DNA of 64,000 nucleotides from Porodaedalea pini (Eukaryota > Basidiomycota > Agaricomycetes > Hymenochaetales > Hymenochaetaceae). The translations under genes were made by a program, and so were the position numbers. Each line of letters starts with the position of its first letter. The stretch's first letter is position 1. Of this stretch, positions 11,192 to 23,802 are shown one piece after another. Where the stretch lies: positions 1,550,001 to 1,614,000 of the forward strand of contig NBAY01000001.1 of NCBI GenBank assembly GCA_002794775.1, read 5' to 3'. The notes beneath the pieces are model-generated. The model saw only the letters and a list, made by a program, of their open reading frames with translations. It did no database searches and had not been told where the DNA came from.

Positions 11192-14014
11192 ATGCCAGAT
11201 GTCGACGGCGACGCTAGCGCTCAGACCGCTTTAGATATCGAGGCAGCGCGACGCAATGCTAAGCTAGATGTTGCGGCGGCCCGAGCATTCCTCCACGGTA
11301 AGTTTTTGAGTTTGATGTTGTGCTAAAACTCATCTGACTCGACGTTCGCCTTACAGGAGGAGATAAAGCGTGGAAGGCGCATGAACGCATTGAAGCTATT
11401 CTATCCGCAGAGCCCGTTTTTGATAAGTCACAAAGGTGCCTTCTCTCTTAGATTGTCATAATTTCTCGTTCAACTTACCATCAATCTCGTAAGGTATTAT
11501 GTGACGAGAAAAGAAGCCTATATTAAAGCTTTAGCAATGCAGAAGCGGATTGAAGAGCTCCGTGAGATACATGGCTGGGATGCTAAAGACATCTCTTTTG
11601 TTCAGTTGGCATTAGACGAGCTCTTGCCTATGAACTTACACACGACTGGCAAGAAAACAATCTGTTTCGTCCACGAATGCCGAAGCTAATAACACGGCGT
11701 GCTTCTTTCCTTCCAGCGTTTGAGCCGGTCATCATGTCGCAAGGCTCCGAGGAGCTCAAAGCCCAGTTCGGCCTGCTCATCAAGCACCGCGGTATCATCG
11801 GGTGTTACCTGCAGACCGAGCTCGGACACGGGACGAACGTCGCACAGCTCGAGACGACCGCGACTTATCTCCCTGAAAGCGAGGAGTTCGAGATCAACTC
11901 GCCTACGCTGACGAGCACGAAGTGGTGGATCGGAACCCTCGGGAAGACGGCGAATTTTGGTGTCGTCCAGGCGCGTTTGATACTTCCTGACAAGAGGGAT
12001 GCGGGCCCCCATCTTTTTCTTGTTCAACTACGGTCATTAGGTGAGCTTTTATCCCCAGATGTAGACCATAAGTTTACTGGTGGTGTGTTCGCAGACACCC
12101 ATGAGGTACTACCTCGGATCAAGATTGGAGACATAGGTTTAAAGATATTTCATTTGAACTTTGTTCTTCAAACTACTTACCAAAGAATAGGTCCTAAGGC
12201 ATCGGCCGGATACGTTGGCATTGACAATGGATACGCTCGCTTTGATCATGTGCGCATACCGCGCTCTCAAATGTTGTCGAACTTCGCGCAAGTGACCAAA
12301 GAGGGGACATACATCAAACCACCCCATTCGAAATTGAGCTATGGTGGAGTAAGCAATGTCTTTCTACTTGTTTATTCGCTATTTACTCTGACGTGTTGAG
12401 TAGATGCTTTATATTCGCTCTACGTAAGTCTATGTCCGGTTTTTTATCCAGGATATTTTAACATCAAAATATTGCATTCGCTTTTCTTTCGCCCAGTATG
12501 GTCACTTCTGCTGGACGCATGCTTGCTAAGGGTACGACACCAATACACTTGGTACATTCCGACTTAATAATGGATATTCACTAATTACTAGCTGCGACTA
12601 TTTCTCTGCGGTATGCGACCGTTCGGCGACAGGGAAACAAAGGCGAAGATGGGCTTGAACGTCAAGTTATTTCTTATCCGTCGGTGCACTACCGTCTCCT
12701 GCCTATCCTTTCTCGAGCCTATGTGTATATTCTCCTCGGCCGTGATCTTGTACGTACCATCCTTCGTTCTCCGAATAAATTAGTGACTTCAAGCATAAAC
12801 TAGATGAATTCTTATATCGACTTGTCTAGACAGCTGAGCCGTGGCGAGACGTCTCTCTTGCCTGACATGCATGCTATCACGAGTGGTCTCAAAATCTTAG
12901 TCTCATCGACGAGCGTTCAGGATATCGAGGTTGCGCGTCGCTCAATGGGAGGTCATGGATATAGCGCATACGCTGGCCTGGGCCGTGTGTACTCGGACGC
13001 TCTGCCTAGTGTAACGTGAGCATCATTCGAGACGTGAATATGGATACAGATATAACGCTTCTCTTCTAGGTATGAAGGCGAGAACTTCGTATTGGATCAG
13101 CAAGTTGTCCGCGCGGCTCTGAAGGCCTACAACCAGACTCATTCGTCAGCTACCCAGTCTACTTTCAGCGCCTTCCTCCGCCTTTTGAAAGAAAGGGGCT
13201 CACAGGCTCAGATCGCCCTATTCGAGTCTCCCAACTGGTCAGACTGGCGAGTAGTGGTCCAAGTCCTCGAATGGCGGGCTGCCAATGCCGTGGAGGCTCG
13301 CTCAAAGGCTCAGCAAACGGGGGAAATAGATGCAAGCTCTGATCAACGTGTCTCACGAGCCGTCACTGAGGCCTATGTTGCTACACAAGTCGCGGATATG
13401 ATACGCTCACTGAATCGAGCGGGACTTGGGGACAGCGAAAACATCATTAAGTCACTTCTCAGCCTGGTTAGTCCTTTCAGATGTGCTGTTCAGGTATCCA
13501 TTGCTGTGATCTTAGTTGATGTTTTGGTGATAGCACTTGCTCTCAACCGCAGAGGCAGCTCTGGTCGATCTTTTATCCTTGGGTGTCATCTCGCAGAAAC
13601 CCAGCGCAGGAGAAAAAGAGCCTGCATTGAAGCTCCGCCTGGAAGTCGCTCGTCTTTGCGCAGAGCTTTTACCTGAAGCTATAAGTTTATCTGATGCATT
13701 TGGTTACTCTGACTGGGAGTTAGACAGGTATGTCGACTTGCACAGGGTCCACGTTTACGTCCTGAGCTTGCGGTGTCAATTTCTTTAGTGCCTTGGGGAT
13801 TCACAGTGGTCGTGTGTATGATGCACTATGGCAAAAAGTACAGACAGAGCCACTCAACCAATCTGAAATCACGGACGGATACCAGGTGTGTTTTGCCCTG
13901 ATGCTGATAAGACCCGACGAGCTCTGACCAAAGATATAATTTTAGGAATTCATCAAGCCACTCCTTGAACGCGGCAAGCTACTCGCGAGCCAAGAGGTCA
14001 CGTCCAAGCTATAA
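11192..14014 (+). CDS. POX1: Peroxisomal acyl-CoA oxidase
   Basis: FAD enzyme catalysing the first, H2O2-forming step of peroxisomal beta-oxidation (acyl-CoA to trans-2-enoyl-CoA). Fourteen exons give about 690 residues, the usual family length. Family features occur in order: YYVTRKEAYIKALA near the N-terminus, GCYLQTELGHGTNVAQLETT (flavin/substrate signature), STKWWIGTLGK, GYVGIDNGYARFDHVRIPR, RRSMGGHGYSAYAGL and TYEGENFVLDQQV, which carries the catalytic Glu. The protein ends LLASQEVTSKL, a perfect PTS1 peroxisome signal. An ATG at 11144 is also in frame; 11192 was preferred because the extra 16 residues look like leader sequence. The intron at 11649-11716 appears to use a GC donor. Another intron (12041 to 12094) joins RSL to DTHEVLPRIKIGDIG. 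Confidence 0.95.
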
Positions 14015-14119
14015 CTTCTCACACTGCGCGGTCTACACCGACCTACAAGAATTTATATGTACAAAGACTACGTATCCCTTCGCAATACAGAGGATGAATG
14101 AAAAGACCATCAGCTACTT

Positions 14120-16299
14120 TCAAATTGAATCAATCACGCAGTCCAGGACAGCACATCGGCCTTCCTTTCGGACTACATTCACAGCATCTGTAATAGACGA
14201 CTCCAGTTCCGAAGCTAGTGTTATGCGTTTCCCCCATGCGCCGCCAGCTGCCACCGCAATCTGGGAATAATCTGGCACATCTGGTCCAAAGCCCACTGTC
14301 AGTTGACTGCCTGATACTTTGCTGCCAAGTCCTTGCGGGTAAACGCCCAGCATCGAAAGTTTGGGAGACTTTACGAGAAAGATCAGCGAGCACATAAGGC
14401 AGAGAAGTCTAAGACGCATTCACCTTCCAGCCTCCGTTATTCAGGATTATCGTCAGGAAAGGCTGTTCCAGTCTAATCAATTGACTAGTCAACTCTCTCA
14501 AGGATCGCCACAGCTCACCGTTTTGTACCTTCTAGCAATCCAGAAGGCTGCAGCTGGCACACCAAACAAAAATGAACCATCTCCAACTACCGATACAATG
14601 AGATCGAGATCGTTGGTGGGTCCTCCTTTCCGAGCTAAAGATGCACCAATAGCTGCTCCTAGGCCCCAGCCAAGCGACGAAGAACCAGAAGTGAACATCG
14701 ATCCTGCATGCTCCGGCCGCAAATGATCCCAAACAAGAGGATAGTTGCTGATACTCTCGTTCAAAATCAGAGTGCGGTCAAGAACAGGAATGGAATTTCG
14801 TAGGGCACGCATGATATTCGGGACGGTGAACGAACCGTCGGCGGACAATACAGACTCAATAGAGTCGAGGCCAGCTATTCGCTGGAGAGAATGGTCCTTG
14901 AGTTCCTGGGCTCTGGTCGAGACTCGGGCGACGTTTAAAGCCATGTCACCTGGTATATGGTCCAGGATCTGCGTGAGTGCAAGCTGTGCATCTGCCTTGC
15001 AGCGCATTACTGCATCTATATGAAACATGCCCACGTTGTCTTTCAACACGTCGACATCAATATGGAAAACTTTGGCATCCGATCTCGGCTTGTTGTGCAT
15101 TGGGATGTACGGAATGTCGGAGTCAATAATCAAGATGGCATCGGCGCTGCGAAGCCAATTGCTGGGTCCCATGCCAAAAGTCAACTCGACAAAGTTTGGA
15201 TGGCTGTGTGGAAAGTTCACTGTGGTTGGACAAGACAAAAGGACGGGGATAGCAACACGTTCAGAGAGCTGGACGAGCTTCTCGACCGCCTCCGGGTTCC
15301 GGCCAAGATAAGAAGTGATGATCAGCGGTCTCTCCGCATTCATTAGAGTATGAGCAATGGAGCTCGCGGCTGATTGGAGTCTCAACAACTATGAACTTTC
15401 GCGGAAAGTGATCGTCCGAACTGACCTGACTGGCTCAGAGCAAGAGGCTCTATTGGCGACCATGTTCTCACATCTAACGCCGCCTTCGCCAAATCTTCGT
15501 CGACTTCCTCCTCCATCACCTCCCGGCGTGCCCATAAATACACTGGGCCTCTAGGTTCGCTCATCGCTCTGGACGATCATTGAGCTCAAGTTGATTGGCT
15601 GCATGAGATTACATACTAGACTCACGATTGGAGCCCCCTCATAATGACCTGGCTGATGTTCTTGCCGCTGTTGATCTGACATGTGAAGCGCATGTACTGG
15701 CGCACAATCGCTGATTGGTCGTGGACATCTATAGAATTGCATCAGATGAGTACGTCGCGCATCTAATCCAGGAGACAACCTTGCAGCCACATAATCCACT
15801 CGTTCCTTGATCCTTTGAGTTCGCCTTCCGATGTGAATGGTGAAGCCCCCGCATATATTAATACCGGCACTCGACATCTGTCGACATTATGGACCGCTCC
15901 CGCCAGCGCCTGAAGTGATAGAGATTGAATCCACATTCGCAATTAAACTTCTTGGCCAGACCCACCTGAGTTCCAACATCGACATGCACTATTACCACCG
16001 CAGGGCGCCCAGACGCCTGGGCGAATCCCTGTGCAGCACTAAGTGCTACCATTTCATTCGGACATGTTACGATCTGCAGGTCGGTTTTCCCGCTTGCTAT
16101 TCGCTGCCGCTCAAGCTCTTCGAGAAACGCTGGATGGTCCGACCCCCAATTCACGAAGGCATGCGTTATTCCACACTATGAGGAGAAAAACGTGTACAAG
16201 GAACAGAACATCCTTAGCAAAGTCCTAATATCGAGAGGGTTGAGCGCAAAAATGCACCTGAGTTAGGGTCTTCAGGAAAATAGACGAGGTTGTATACAT
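14120..16299 (-). CDS. ThDP-dependent enzyme, acetolactate-synthase-like fold
   Basis: Thiamine-diphosphate enzyme of the acetolactate synthase, oxalyl-CoA decarboxylase and benzoylformate decarboxylase superfamily. The exact reaction is not clear from sequence. Start MYTTSSIFLKTLTQ at 16299, intron, then CGITHAFVNWGSDHPAFLEE. The catalytic Glu lies in PNEMVALSAAQGFAQ and the central domain contains RPLIITSYLGRNPEAVEKL. The ThDP/metal motif is GDGSFLFGVPAAAFWIARRY followed after an intron by PFLTIILNNGGW. The C-terminus is CAVLDCVIDSI with no PTS1. About 590 residues and several short introns. It stands tail-to-tail with the acyl-CoA oxidase, with stops about 105 bp apart. No mitochondrial presequence is obvious, which argues against the biosynthetic Ilv2 enzyme. 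Confidence 0.85.
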
Positions 16300-16613
16300 G
16301 TTGCAGCGGGGAGATACACGTCAAGTTATGGCTTGCGAGTACAAGCGATGGGATAAGTGAACCCCTAAGTACTACATAGTAGCACTCATGATCAAAGATT
16401 TAAATTTGAATCATGGTTCCTTTACATTCTTCAACGGCACGGATTCTCACGACTGGACGGATAGAATGCTCTAGGAAAAAAGATTGTGCTGCACGGGGCC
16501 GTATGAGAGATAACCAACTACCAGGGTTCTTTCTTCAAATATTTGCAAAGAAACGGAGTTCCGTCTCAAGCACGCCAAATTTATCAAACAGGATCCCAAA
16601 TGCATCGAATAAT
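16300..16613. other. Spacer between two minus-strand genes
   Basis: Short AT-leaning spacer holding the promoter of the ThDP-enzyme gene and the 3' end of the adaptin gene. No further gene is seen. Confidence 0.5.
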
Positions 16614-19359
16614 CTAAAACAAACCCAGTAAGTCGTCTTGCGGTTTCTGTTCTTGCACAGGCGATGTAACGCCCGACGGCTTCGGCGTGCTGAACCCAAA
16701 TGCAGGCGCAGGTGAAGGCTGCGCTGGCGAAGCAATCCCACTGAACGGCGACCCGTTTGTCATGCCACCTCCACCCCCGCCCCCAAGACTCGCGCCGCTA
16801 AATATCGACACAAGGTCGTCGAGCGGGTTATTCGATGTTCCAGCTAGGAGGTTTGCTGCGGCGGGCGTTGAAGTCAGCGTAGTTGCTGCAAGTCCGGAGG
16901 GTTGGCCCTCCTCTGCCGTTGCATCATCGAAATCGAGGAGATTCTCCGCCTGCTGACCCGCAGCAACTGTCTGAAGAGCCTTCCGAGTTGAAATTTCATC
17001 CTCCTGGCCCCTTCTGAAAGCGGGAATGAAGTGAATCTGGATGTAAAAAGTAATGTTTGATCACAAGGAAAGACGTACTCAGCAGCCAATTTCTGCATAG
17101 CCTCGGCGCCGAAACGTCCTCGCCCAATGAAGGTTTCTGGGGGTTTGTGATACACGCTGGCGAGACTCGATATCTCGCTCAGCAGCTCCTCCAACAAAGC
17201 GGGCGATACAGTTGTTCGTGAAAGCGAAATTGGCGGTCTATGTGCTAAAATTACAGACTGGATTCATGAAGTCAGTAAGCAAGAGCCCTGATTAGAACTG
17301 ATACGCCTACTTTCGCCGCGGCCGGATCAGTCGATAAAAGTCTCCAGTAAATGTATGCTCTGTCGCGCACATCAGGCGAGTCGCATTCCTTCGTCGCTGT
17401 ATCCAGTACGCGCTGCACCAGGGCTTGAGCGCTGTCAGGTTTCTTCATGTACAACTTCACTACCGCTGTGAGAGTTTGTAATTGCACCTGCAGGAAATAG
17501 ACTCATTAGTAGACTGTTAGTTGAGATGCATACTATATACCGCGTACAGAATATGCTTCTTCAGTGAATGATTCGACGAAGATACCAAGTAGTTCATCTG
17601 CGTTGTCGATTTTGCTTGCATACTCGCCGATGATCCAGATGAGCGAAGCCTTCGCCTCAGGCTCGTCGAGTTCATCCAGATTTGCGCAGAGTGTAGGAAT
17701 GACGCCCTCGTATGTCGATGGATATTTTCGGAAAATGTCCTATCGCGGATTTGACTTTGAGCAATACGAGCTTGGAGGCAACTAGATTATCGAACATGCT
17801 GACCTTCATTACGACGACAGCCTCCTGCACGACGTAGCTTACCCGCGTTGAAATCAACTCGAGAAGTACGTTGACGCAGCGCTCAGCCGCTGACTCGATC
17901 TTGATGGCAGTCTGGCCGATTGCACGGATGCTCTTCCGGACAAAGTCAACATCTACCTCAGACGCATACCTATTTTCTACTCATTCAGACATCCCCAAAT
18001 TATGGATCAAGTAGACAACTCACTCTTTGAGCTCGCTGAGTAGCGCATCCACGTTGCTGTCGCCCGCTAACCGGACCATGATTTCGAGCTTCTCCACCTT
18101 CACATACAGCGGGTCATTATATTTGCAGAAGAAGACTCGCATCTCATTCGAGAGGATGTCCGAGCGCTTCTGCAGCAGGAGGTTGATGTTCCGGAGCGCA
18201 ACCCATTGTACCTCGGGCGGCGAGGAAAGAAGCGTCACGAGTGGTGGCGCCATCTTGCGTACGAACTGCTTGTTGAGGTCGTCTCGCCGCACGTTTCGCA
18301 TGTGAATCATGATAACCTAACGAAGCAAAGCCGTCAGAACAACAACTTCCATATACTGTTAGGAGAAGGAAGGATGACCTTCACTGCGGCGAGGACCACG
18401 CTGCCATTCACGTGTTGGAACTGCGGGATTACACGTTCGCAAATATGCTCGCTCTCTTGGTCGTCCTGCGCCTTATATCGAGCCAATGCAGTTAGAATCG
18501 CTACCCTCCCCCATTCCGAGCATTCATTGAGGGCGATGAGAAGTTTTTGTAGAGTATTATGGGTAATCGCGAAGAATGCCTTTTCTGTTTCCGGAGAAGG
18601 CGGGAGGGATGAGGCTGCGACATGGATATCTGTTAATGCAGTGACCGCGTTGGCAACCACCTGTACACAAAAAGCAAATTGATGCGTCTGTATCCAGCCT
18701 GAAGACATAGAGGAGGCACACCATCGGATTACTATCAGAGATCATATCCTGTAATTGATCCAGGAATCCATTATCCATGACCAGCTCCGGCTTCAAGTCG
18801 TACAGCTTCGCAACGCACAGCGCAGCCGTCTTGCGCACGTACGGGTTCTCATCTCTTAGACACTTCTGGAGCGGATCGCACAAATAGTCGATGATCTTCT
18901 CCGCGCGCAGGCATCCCATCGTGCGGATCGCGAGTGCGCGCACGAGCGGGTTCGGGTCGTCGGTGTCTTTGACGAACGTGTTGACCGCGAGGATGACGAG
19001 TTCCGGCTGCGTCTTTGCGTAGTTCATGAGATAGAGGTACACTAGCTTTTTCTGCTCGAGGTCTTCCGTCTGCATGTTCTTCAGCACGTCCGGGAACAGA
19101 CCGCTCACGTCTAGTGGGATGCCTTAACATTGACATTCATGATCAGACTTTGCACGCACCCTTCCCGACGGTCATGTTCGCAATGACCCGCTTGATGGCA
19201 TCCTTACGTTTTTCTCGATATTCACTGTTCAGATCAGCCCTGAGCTCATAGTTCTCGCCTGTGTAAAGGTTGAGGATATTGTTAACCATGCGATCGCACG
19301 CTGTCTACATGCAAGCCTTGCTAACCTTTCCTCGGAGCCGTCCGAGCAGCAAAACTCAT
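16614..19359 (-). CDS. APL2: AP-1 complex subunit beta (beta-adaptin)
   Basis: Large subunit of a clathrin adaptor complex acting in trans-Golgi/endosome vesicle traffic. The first exon (19359-19326, [11 protein letters not shown]) joins exon 2 at 19258 as [20 protein letters not shown], followed by [20 protein letters not shown] and [20 protein letters not shown]. These are hallmark beta-adaptin residues. HEAT-type helical repeats follow ([60 protein letters not shown]). A Gly/Ser/Pro/Gln-rich hinge runs to the C-terminus, which ends QDDLLGLF, a clathrin-box-like acidic-dileucine end. No C-terminal ear domain is present, as is usual for fungal AP-1 beta. About 730 residues and several introns. 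An ATG at 19289 lies inside the first intron and is less likely as a start. AP-2 beta is the main alternative. Confidence 0.92.
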
Positions 19360-19792
19360 CTTCTAGCACAACCCCAAGTGATACCGCCTGATTATTATTA
19401 TACACTTGGTCGCGAAAGTGCGTGTAGAATGGACGACCACAGCTGGCTGAGGATGAGGTGGATGTCAGAGCTGAGATGAGTGACCGCGCCGCGACGCGTG
19501 GCGATCATCCATTTTCTAATTCAACCGCCATGAAGCTTGTCCGAAACTTCTCTCTGCTGGGACTCAACCACCATGAAAAGGTCTAGATTACTTCTCCAAA
19601 CGTAGCAATGGTGCTAGTGGGCAACTAGCAAGCGAGCTTTCAAGCTGACTGCATAAATTTATATGAAACCGGTTCGGTGGAATGATAATAAATCGCATCC
19701 ACGATTCGAAAATATTATGTTTACGAGCTATGAAAACAGAAGATAACAATTATACACAGATGCTCAGCAACCAGAAGCCCTCTATGGAAGAT
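19360..19792. other. Spacer/promoter of the beta-adaptin gene
   Basis: No coding signal. It holds the adaptin promoter on the minus strand and the 3' end of the small gene. Confidence 0.5.
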
Positions 19793-20264
19793 TCAAGCAG
19801 GATTCGGGCCTTGGCGGGCAGCAAGCATGCCAGACTGACGGAGCTTGCCCTTCTCGACAAGGTACGGGTTGTTCCAGTATGCGCCTGCGGTCTTTCAAAA
19901 GTATGATGGTCAGAACCACATATCGAAACTGCAACAATGCGGACGCACCTTTTCAAGTCTCCCCATGTACTTCTCATAAGCACTTGGATCTGCCGTAGGC
20001 AAACCTTCTCGTTTACTGAGCTCTATGCTTCCTACAGGGCAGACATCGCTTGGTAAGCACATCTAAACGAGTTAAAGCATTTCAGATCTCACCTTCACGA
20101 GCAGCGGATGGATTTAATCTAGGATCATGGTCCTGGCGGGAGTGGATGGTCTCGGCGGTTTCTTGCGAGGTACGCGTCGATTGTGTTTGGTGGGCATCTT
20201 CGTTTTCTGGCGCTGCGACCTCAGCGGCATAGTAATTGTGCGGAAAGTTATCTGAAGTCGACAT
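19793..20264 (-). CDS. Small hypothetical protein
   Basis: Starts MSTSDNFPHNYYAAEVAAPE at 20264. Introns at about 20092-20035 and 19951-19895 join GSIELSKREGLPTADPSAYE and then TAGAYWNNPYLVEKGKLRQS, ending QGPNPA before the TGA at 19795-19793. About 115 residues. The acidic, Gln/Ser/Thr-rich N-terminus is followed by a compact basic C-terminal part with conserved-looking aromatic residues (EKYMGRLEK, AYWNNPYL). No domain is recognised and no signal peptide is seen. The clean splice sites and frame make the gene likely. Confidence 0.6.
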
Positions 20265-21711
20265 GATAGTTGCCTGGGGGTATTGCGATGTTGCAGGCTG
20301 ACTCCTTGAGCCGCTCTTATACTCGTGGCGGAGACAACACTTGGTGACGAAAGACGTGGAGCGATGCCATCGTCAGCCGCAGCATGTAAGCACTGAAGGC
20401 TGGGCATTTCCTGACAAACTGAAACTCTTTCAAAGACGGTCTTTCCGTGTTTCGGCTTTTCTCCGTTCTTTGCTTACGCTGGGAAGTTGGACAAAGCAGA
20501 GTCTGACTAAAAATTCAAGCTGAAACAGCGAACTGTGGAATATGAAGCCTGAATCTTGTCTTTCTCCTTTATTGCCTCTGCTGTACAATCTCACTTCCTT
20601 TTGGACACATTTCTTAAGAAACACTTTGACATCATTGTGCTGTTCGCTGCGTTCTACACGAGTACAAATAAGTGATGTAAATTTGAACAGTTGAAGTTGA
20701 CCCATAACCGGGAACGGGACCGAATTGGTACATAGCTTGCCAAATGCGGTGGCCGAGGCCACTTCCACTGTTCCAGCTTCAAGCAAACATGAGCAAACAG
20801 CCTGAGCGTGACTCGCCTCGAACTTTGTAAAACCCAACATCGTCGCCTCTCAGACATCGACAGTTTTGTGTACCCTATCTCTGTCTGGTCTCTGTCTGGA
20901 GCATGCGTACTCTGCTTCATACTTTGGTATGATAACAGTTATTTGGCATTTGGGTGCTAGTTTCTCCATACATCGAAGATCGAATCAAGCACTCATGGTT
21001 GCGTCGTGGCACGACAAATAACTAGCCTCTAATCGCTCTCAGGCGTGGCGCTCGAAGGTTTCTCAAGGATCAAAGTAGTGACGTCGATCAGAGTCTTCGC
21101 GAGTTGTGTGAGAGTGCATCTGGGTTGCAACTGGTGCGGTATCATTCATCATCGATATCATCCTTCGTCCTTGACTTCGTGGACACAAATAAAATCAGAA
21201 AGACAAGGAAAGTTTCTTTACTGATTCATCTCAATTGACGACCCCATGCTTCAACTGACAGAACTACATTTAGAAATTCCCATATAATGGAATTGAACAC
21301 TGCGATCAACTTCGAAGACGGCATCAATCCTTGGCGGCCTGAGCTAATGCGCGTGCGACCCTTCAGCTTTTGTCTCCTATCTAGTGCGCCGACGGTCGCC
21401 TGTGCTCGCCTGCTCTTTCCAACTCACCTTTGCCCTTCCCCATCCAAGTCGTCTACCGTGACAATACGCTCTTTGTTGGATCTCGAACGAGGCTTTCGTT
21501 ATAACTCGACCCTTCAAGTTGTTCCTTCTCGCCGCGGCAATATAAGCTACTTCAATGCCAACTGAGACCACTGTTCTCTGCTGCTATTAGGAGTGGAGCT
21601 CCTTTTCCTCCCGGTGCGTCCGAGCAGAGCCGTCGGTACATTTACATACTAAATAAAGCGGATCGTCGCCTACAGATCAAGAAAAGACGCCTTTGCTCCG
21701 TATCCGCAGCG
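20265..21711. other. Intergenic region, about 1.4 kb
   Basis: Minus-strand frames at 20840-20430 and 20920-20654 lack recognisable domains and overlap each other in different phases. No gene is called. The right end is presumably the promoter of the membrane protein gene at 21712. Confidence 0.4.
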
Positions 21712-22800
21712 ATGCAAGACACATCCTCGTGGCAACATGGCTATCCTCGTGACGCTCGGGGCCCCTCTCCGACTCCACTTGAAACATCCTCCGTGACTTC
21801 AGCTAGCAATCTAGCCTCAGCAACAGTAGAGACGATGGTCTCATCCATCTCCAGTAAAGGACACGCACGAGCCATCGCGATAACTGTCGGTTCCGCAGTA
21901 GGCGTGCTGTCGATGGGGATTATCGTTTTCGCTAGTTTAAAATGGTGGAAGGATCGTCGAAGAGCACGAGCACGAGCGCGTGAACCGGAGATATGGAGGG
22001 ATAGAAATACTGAAACGCTGGATGGCATTGGTTCCGCGAGCAACGGCAGAATCTTTTTGCCCGTCTCACCCAATTTGGATCACGTCTCGTCGTCTTCAAT
22101 CCATATTTCGCCCGGTCCGCCAACCATCATCCTTTCGCCAGGATGGCCGCGGCGAAATCTCGCGCGGGATGAAGACGAGAAACGCAGACGCTATGGATTT
22201 ACAAGAAACTCACGATTGCTAGCCGACACGCCGTACGAGGACATCATTGACGATGACCTTGGGAAAGCTGTCTCGTGCGAAATAAATGAGGAGAGAAGGC
22301 GTTCTGTATCGACAACAGAAGCAATAGCAGGGAGTGCAGGTCCTTCGGTTGCGCCCTCGCGTACTACGTCGCAGTCGCAGCGGCGTGCAAGGCGAACGTC
22401 GAAGCTCGCTGGGAATGCTCCCCCTCTGCCTCCTCCTACACTAGGACATAGACCGCTGCCAAACATCCCTCCTTCTCGAGACATTTTGGCAGACCGATAC
22501 AGGCGCGCTTCGTCGCGCTGGTCGTGGTCGCACCGCGCCACATATCACGAGGACGAGCCAGGCGTACGCGACACAGAGCCTCTTCCTGCTTACTCTGAGC
22601 GACGGAGGAGAAGCAGAAGCATGAGTACGACACGCTCACGATCGCGGCGCTCTTCCATGCATGATCTCGGCGAAGGGTCATTGCGCGCTTCCAATGCGCT
22701 CTTGAATCTCCCAGAATACCCTCTTGAGCTCGCTCGGAAAGTGGCTCAAGCTTATCCTCGAGAGCCTCGGACGCCACCACCACCAGGTTATAGCTCATAG
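21712..22800 (+). CDS. Single-pass membrane protein with Ser/Thr-rich ectodomain
   Basis: Single exon, 362 residues. Residues 1-50 are Ser/Thr-rich and look like a short glycosylated outside segment without a clear signal peptide. One membrane helix lies at about 54-77 (AIAITVGSAVGVLSMGIIVF), followed by a strong positive stop-transfer patch (KWWKDRRRARARARE). The remaining 280 residues are a charged, Ser/Arg/Pro-rich cytoplasmic tail with proline motifs (PPLPPPTLGHRPLPNIPPS) and an Arg/Ser repeat (RRRSRSMSTTRSRSRRSS). The tail ends LELARKVAQAYPREPRTPPP and a Tyr-Ser-Ser end. The layout resembles fungal Mid2/Skg6-like surface sensors, but no specific family is recognised. Confidence 0.8.
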   Translation: MQDTSSWQHGYPRDARGPSPTPLETSSVTSASNLASATVETMVSSISSKGHARAIAITVGSAVGVLSMGIIVFASLKWWKDRRRARARAREPEIWRDRNTETLDGIGSASNGRIFLPVSPNLDHVSSSSIHISPGPPTIILSPGWPRRNLARDEDEKRRRYGFTRNSRLLADTPYEDIIDDDLGKAVSCEINEERRRSVSTTEAIAGSAGPSVAPSRTTSQSQRRARRTSKLAGNAPPLPPPTLGHRPLPNIPPSRDILADRYRRASSRWSWSHRATYHEDEPGVRDTEPLPAYSERRRRSRSMSTTRSRSRRSSMHDLGEGSLRASNALLNLPEYPLELARKVAQAYPREPRTPPPPGYSS

Positions 22801-23802
22801 AGATCTCTTAAGAGATACGGCTTCGGGTCCTCGGTGTTTGCGAACTTGGACTTTGTTTTGCTTCGCTATGGTATACCATTTTCCGTTGCCCTTGGATTTC
22901 GAAATCAGAACGGCAGGTCATTTGATACTTTTGTAGCTCCATTATTCGATCCTTCTTTGGCTTTTGTATCCGTGCTGCTGCTGTAGTCGCTGAATTTTGA
23001 CAATCTGATCGATATCTGCACATCGACTTCACTAGTTGCAATATAGAGTTTGAGCTTGCGGGGTTTGAATTTCTCGGTAAACCTAAAACGTGATCGCCAT
23101 GAAGTCTCTTTGTTCATCACAGGCCGCCTCGATACCTGCCGCATACCTGCCATTTCGCTTGACCTTCGCGTGATACTCCCTCGATAGCTGCTAACCTGCC
23201 TCTTCACTTGGCCTTCGTGCATTCTCCATCTTCTCTTACCCATGAAACACGTAGAGCGCCAACCTCTTCAGCTTCCCTACGTTTCCCGAATTCAGAACCT
23301 ATGCAGATACTCAGCCCGTCAACGAGAAGAAAGCAAGTAGTGAAGACCTCGCTTAATGACCGGAGCCGATGGAGAACTCAGATCTGGGAGACTGACACCC
23401 TGTAGACAACGAATTGCCATATTTCCGCGGCTTCAAGGCGGAATAGAGAGTCGAGCTCACACGCTGCTGTTCCACCCCAAATGTTATGTGTCGCTTAGAA
23501 AGAACGAATGACGAAAAGTGGGGGAAGATTCAAGTCGGCACTGCGGCGGCCATTCAGCGGTGTCTGCCGTAGAGGAAGAGGTCACATTGTAAGTCGGCTT
23601 GAAAACTAAGTAAAGCCACTGGTGCTCAGTCATTCATTTCGATACTTAGCTGGAAAGACATGTTCTTCTAATTTCGCCGATCTACAAATTTTACAGTTGT
23701 GTGACGTCGTCCGTACTACCATGCAGTCCTGGAATATCTCCGGCCAGCCAGAGATTGTACGTCTTTAATCCCAGAACTCCACATCTTGTTGCGCGCTCGA
23801 GT
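22801..23802. other. Intergenic region, 1 kb
   Basis: Convergent 3' ends of the membrane protein gene and the F-box gene. No coding signal or repeat was recognised. Confidence 0.45.

Noticed and set aside
20430..20920. Minus-strand frames of 88 and 136 codons
   Set aside because: Overlapping in different phases, no domain, no convincing splice joins.
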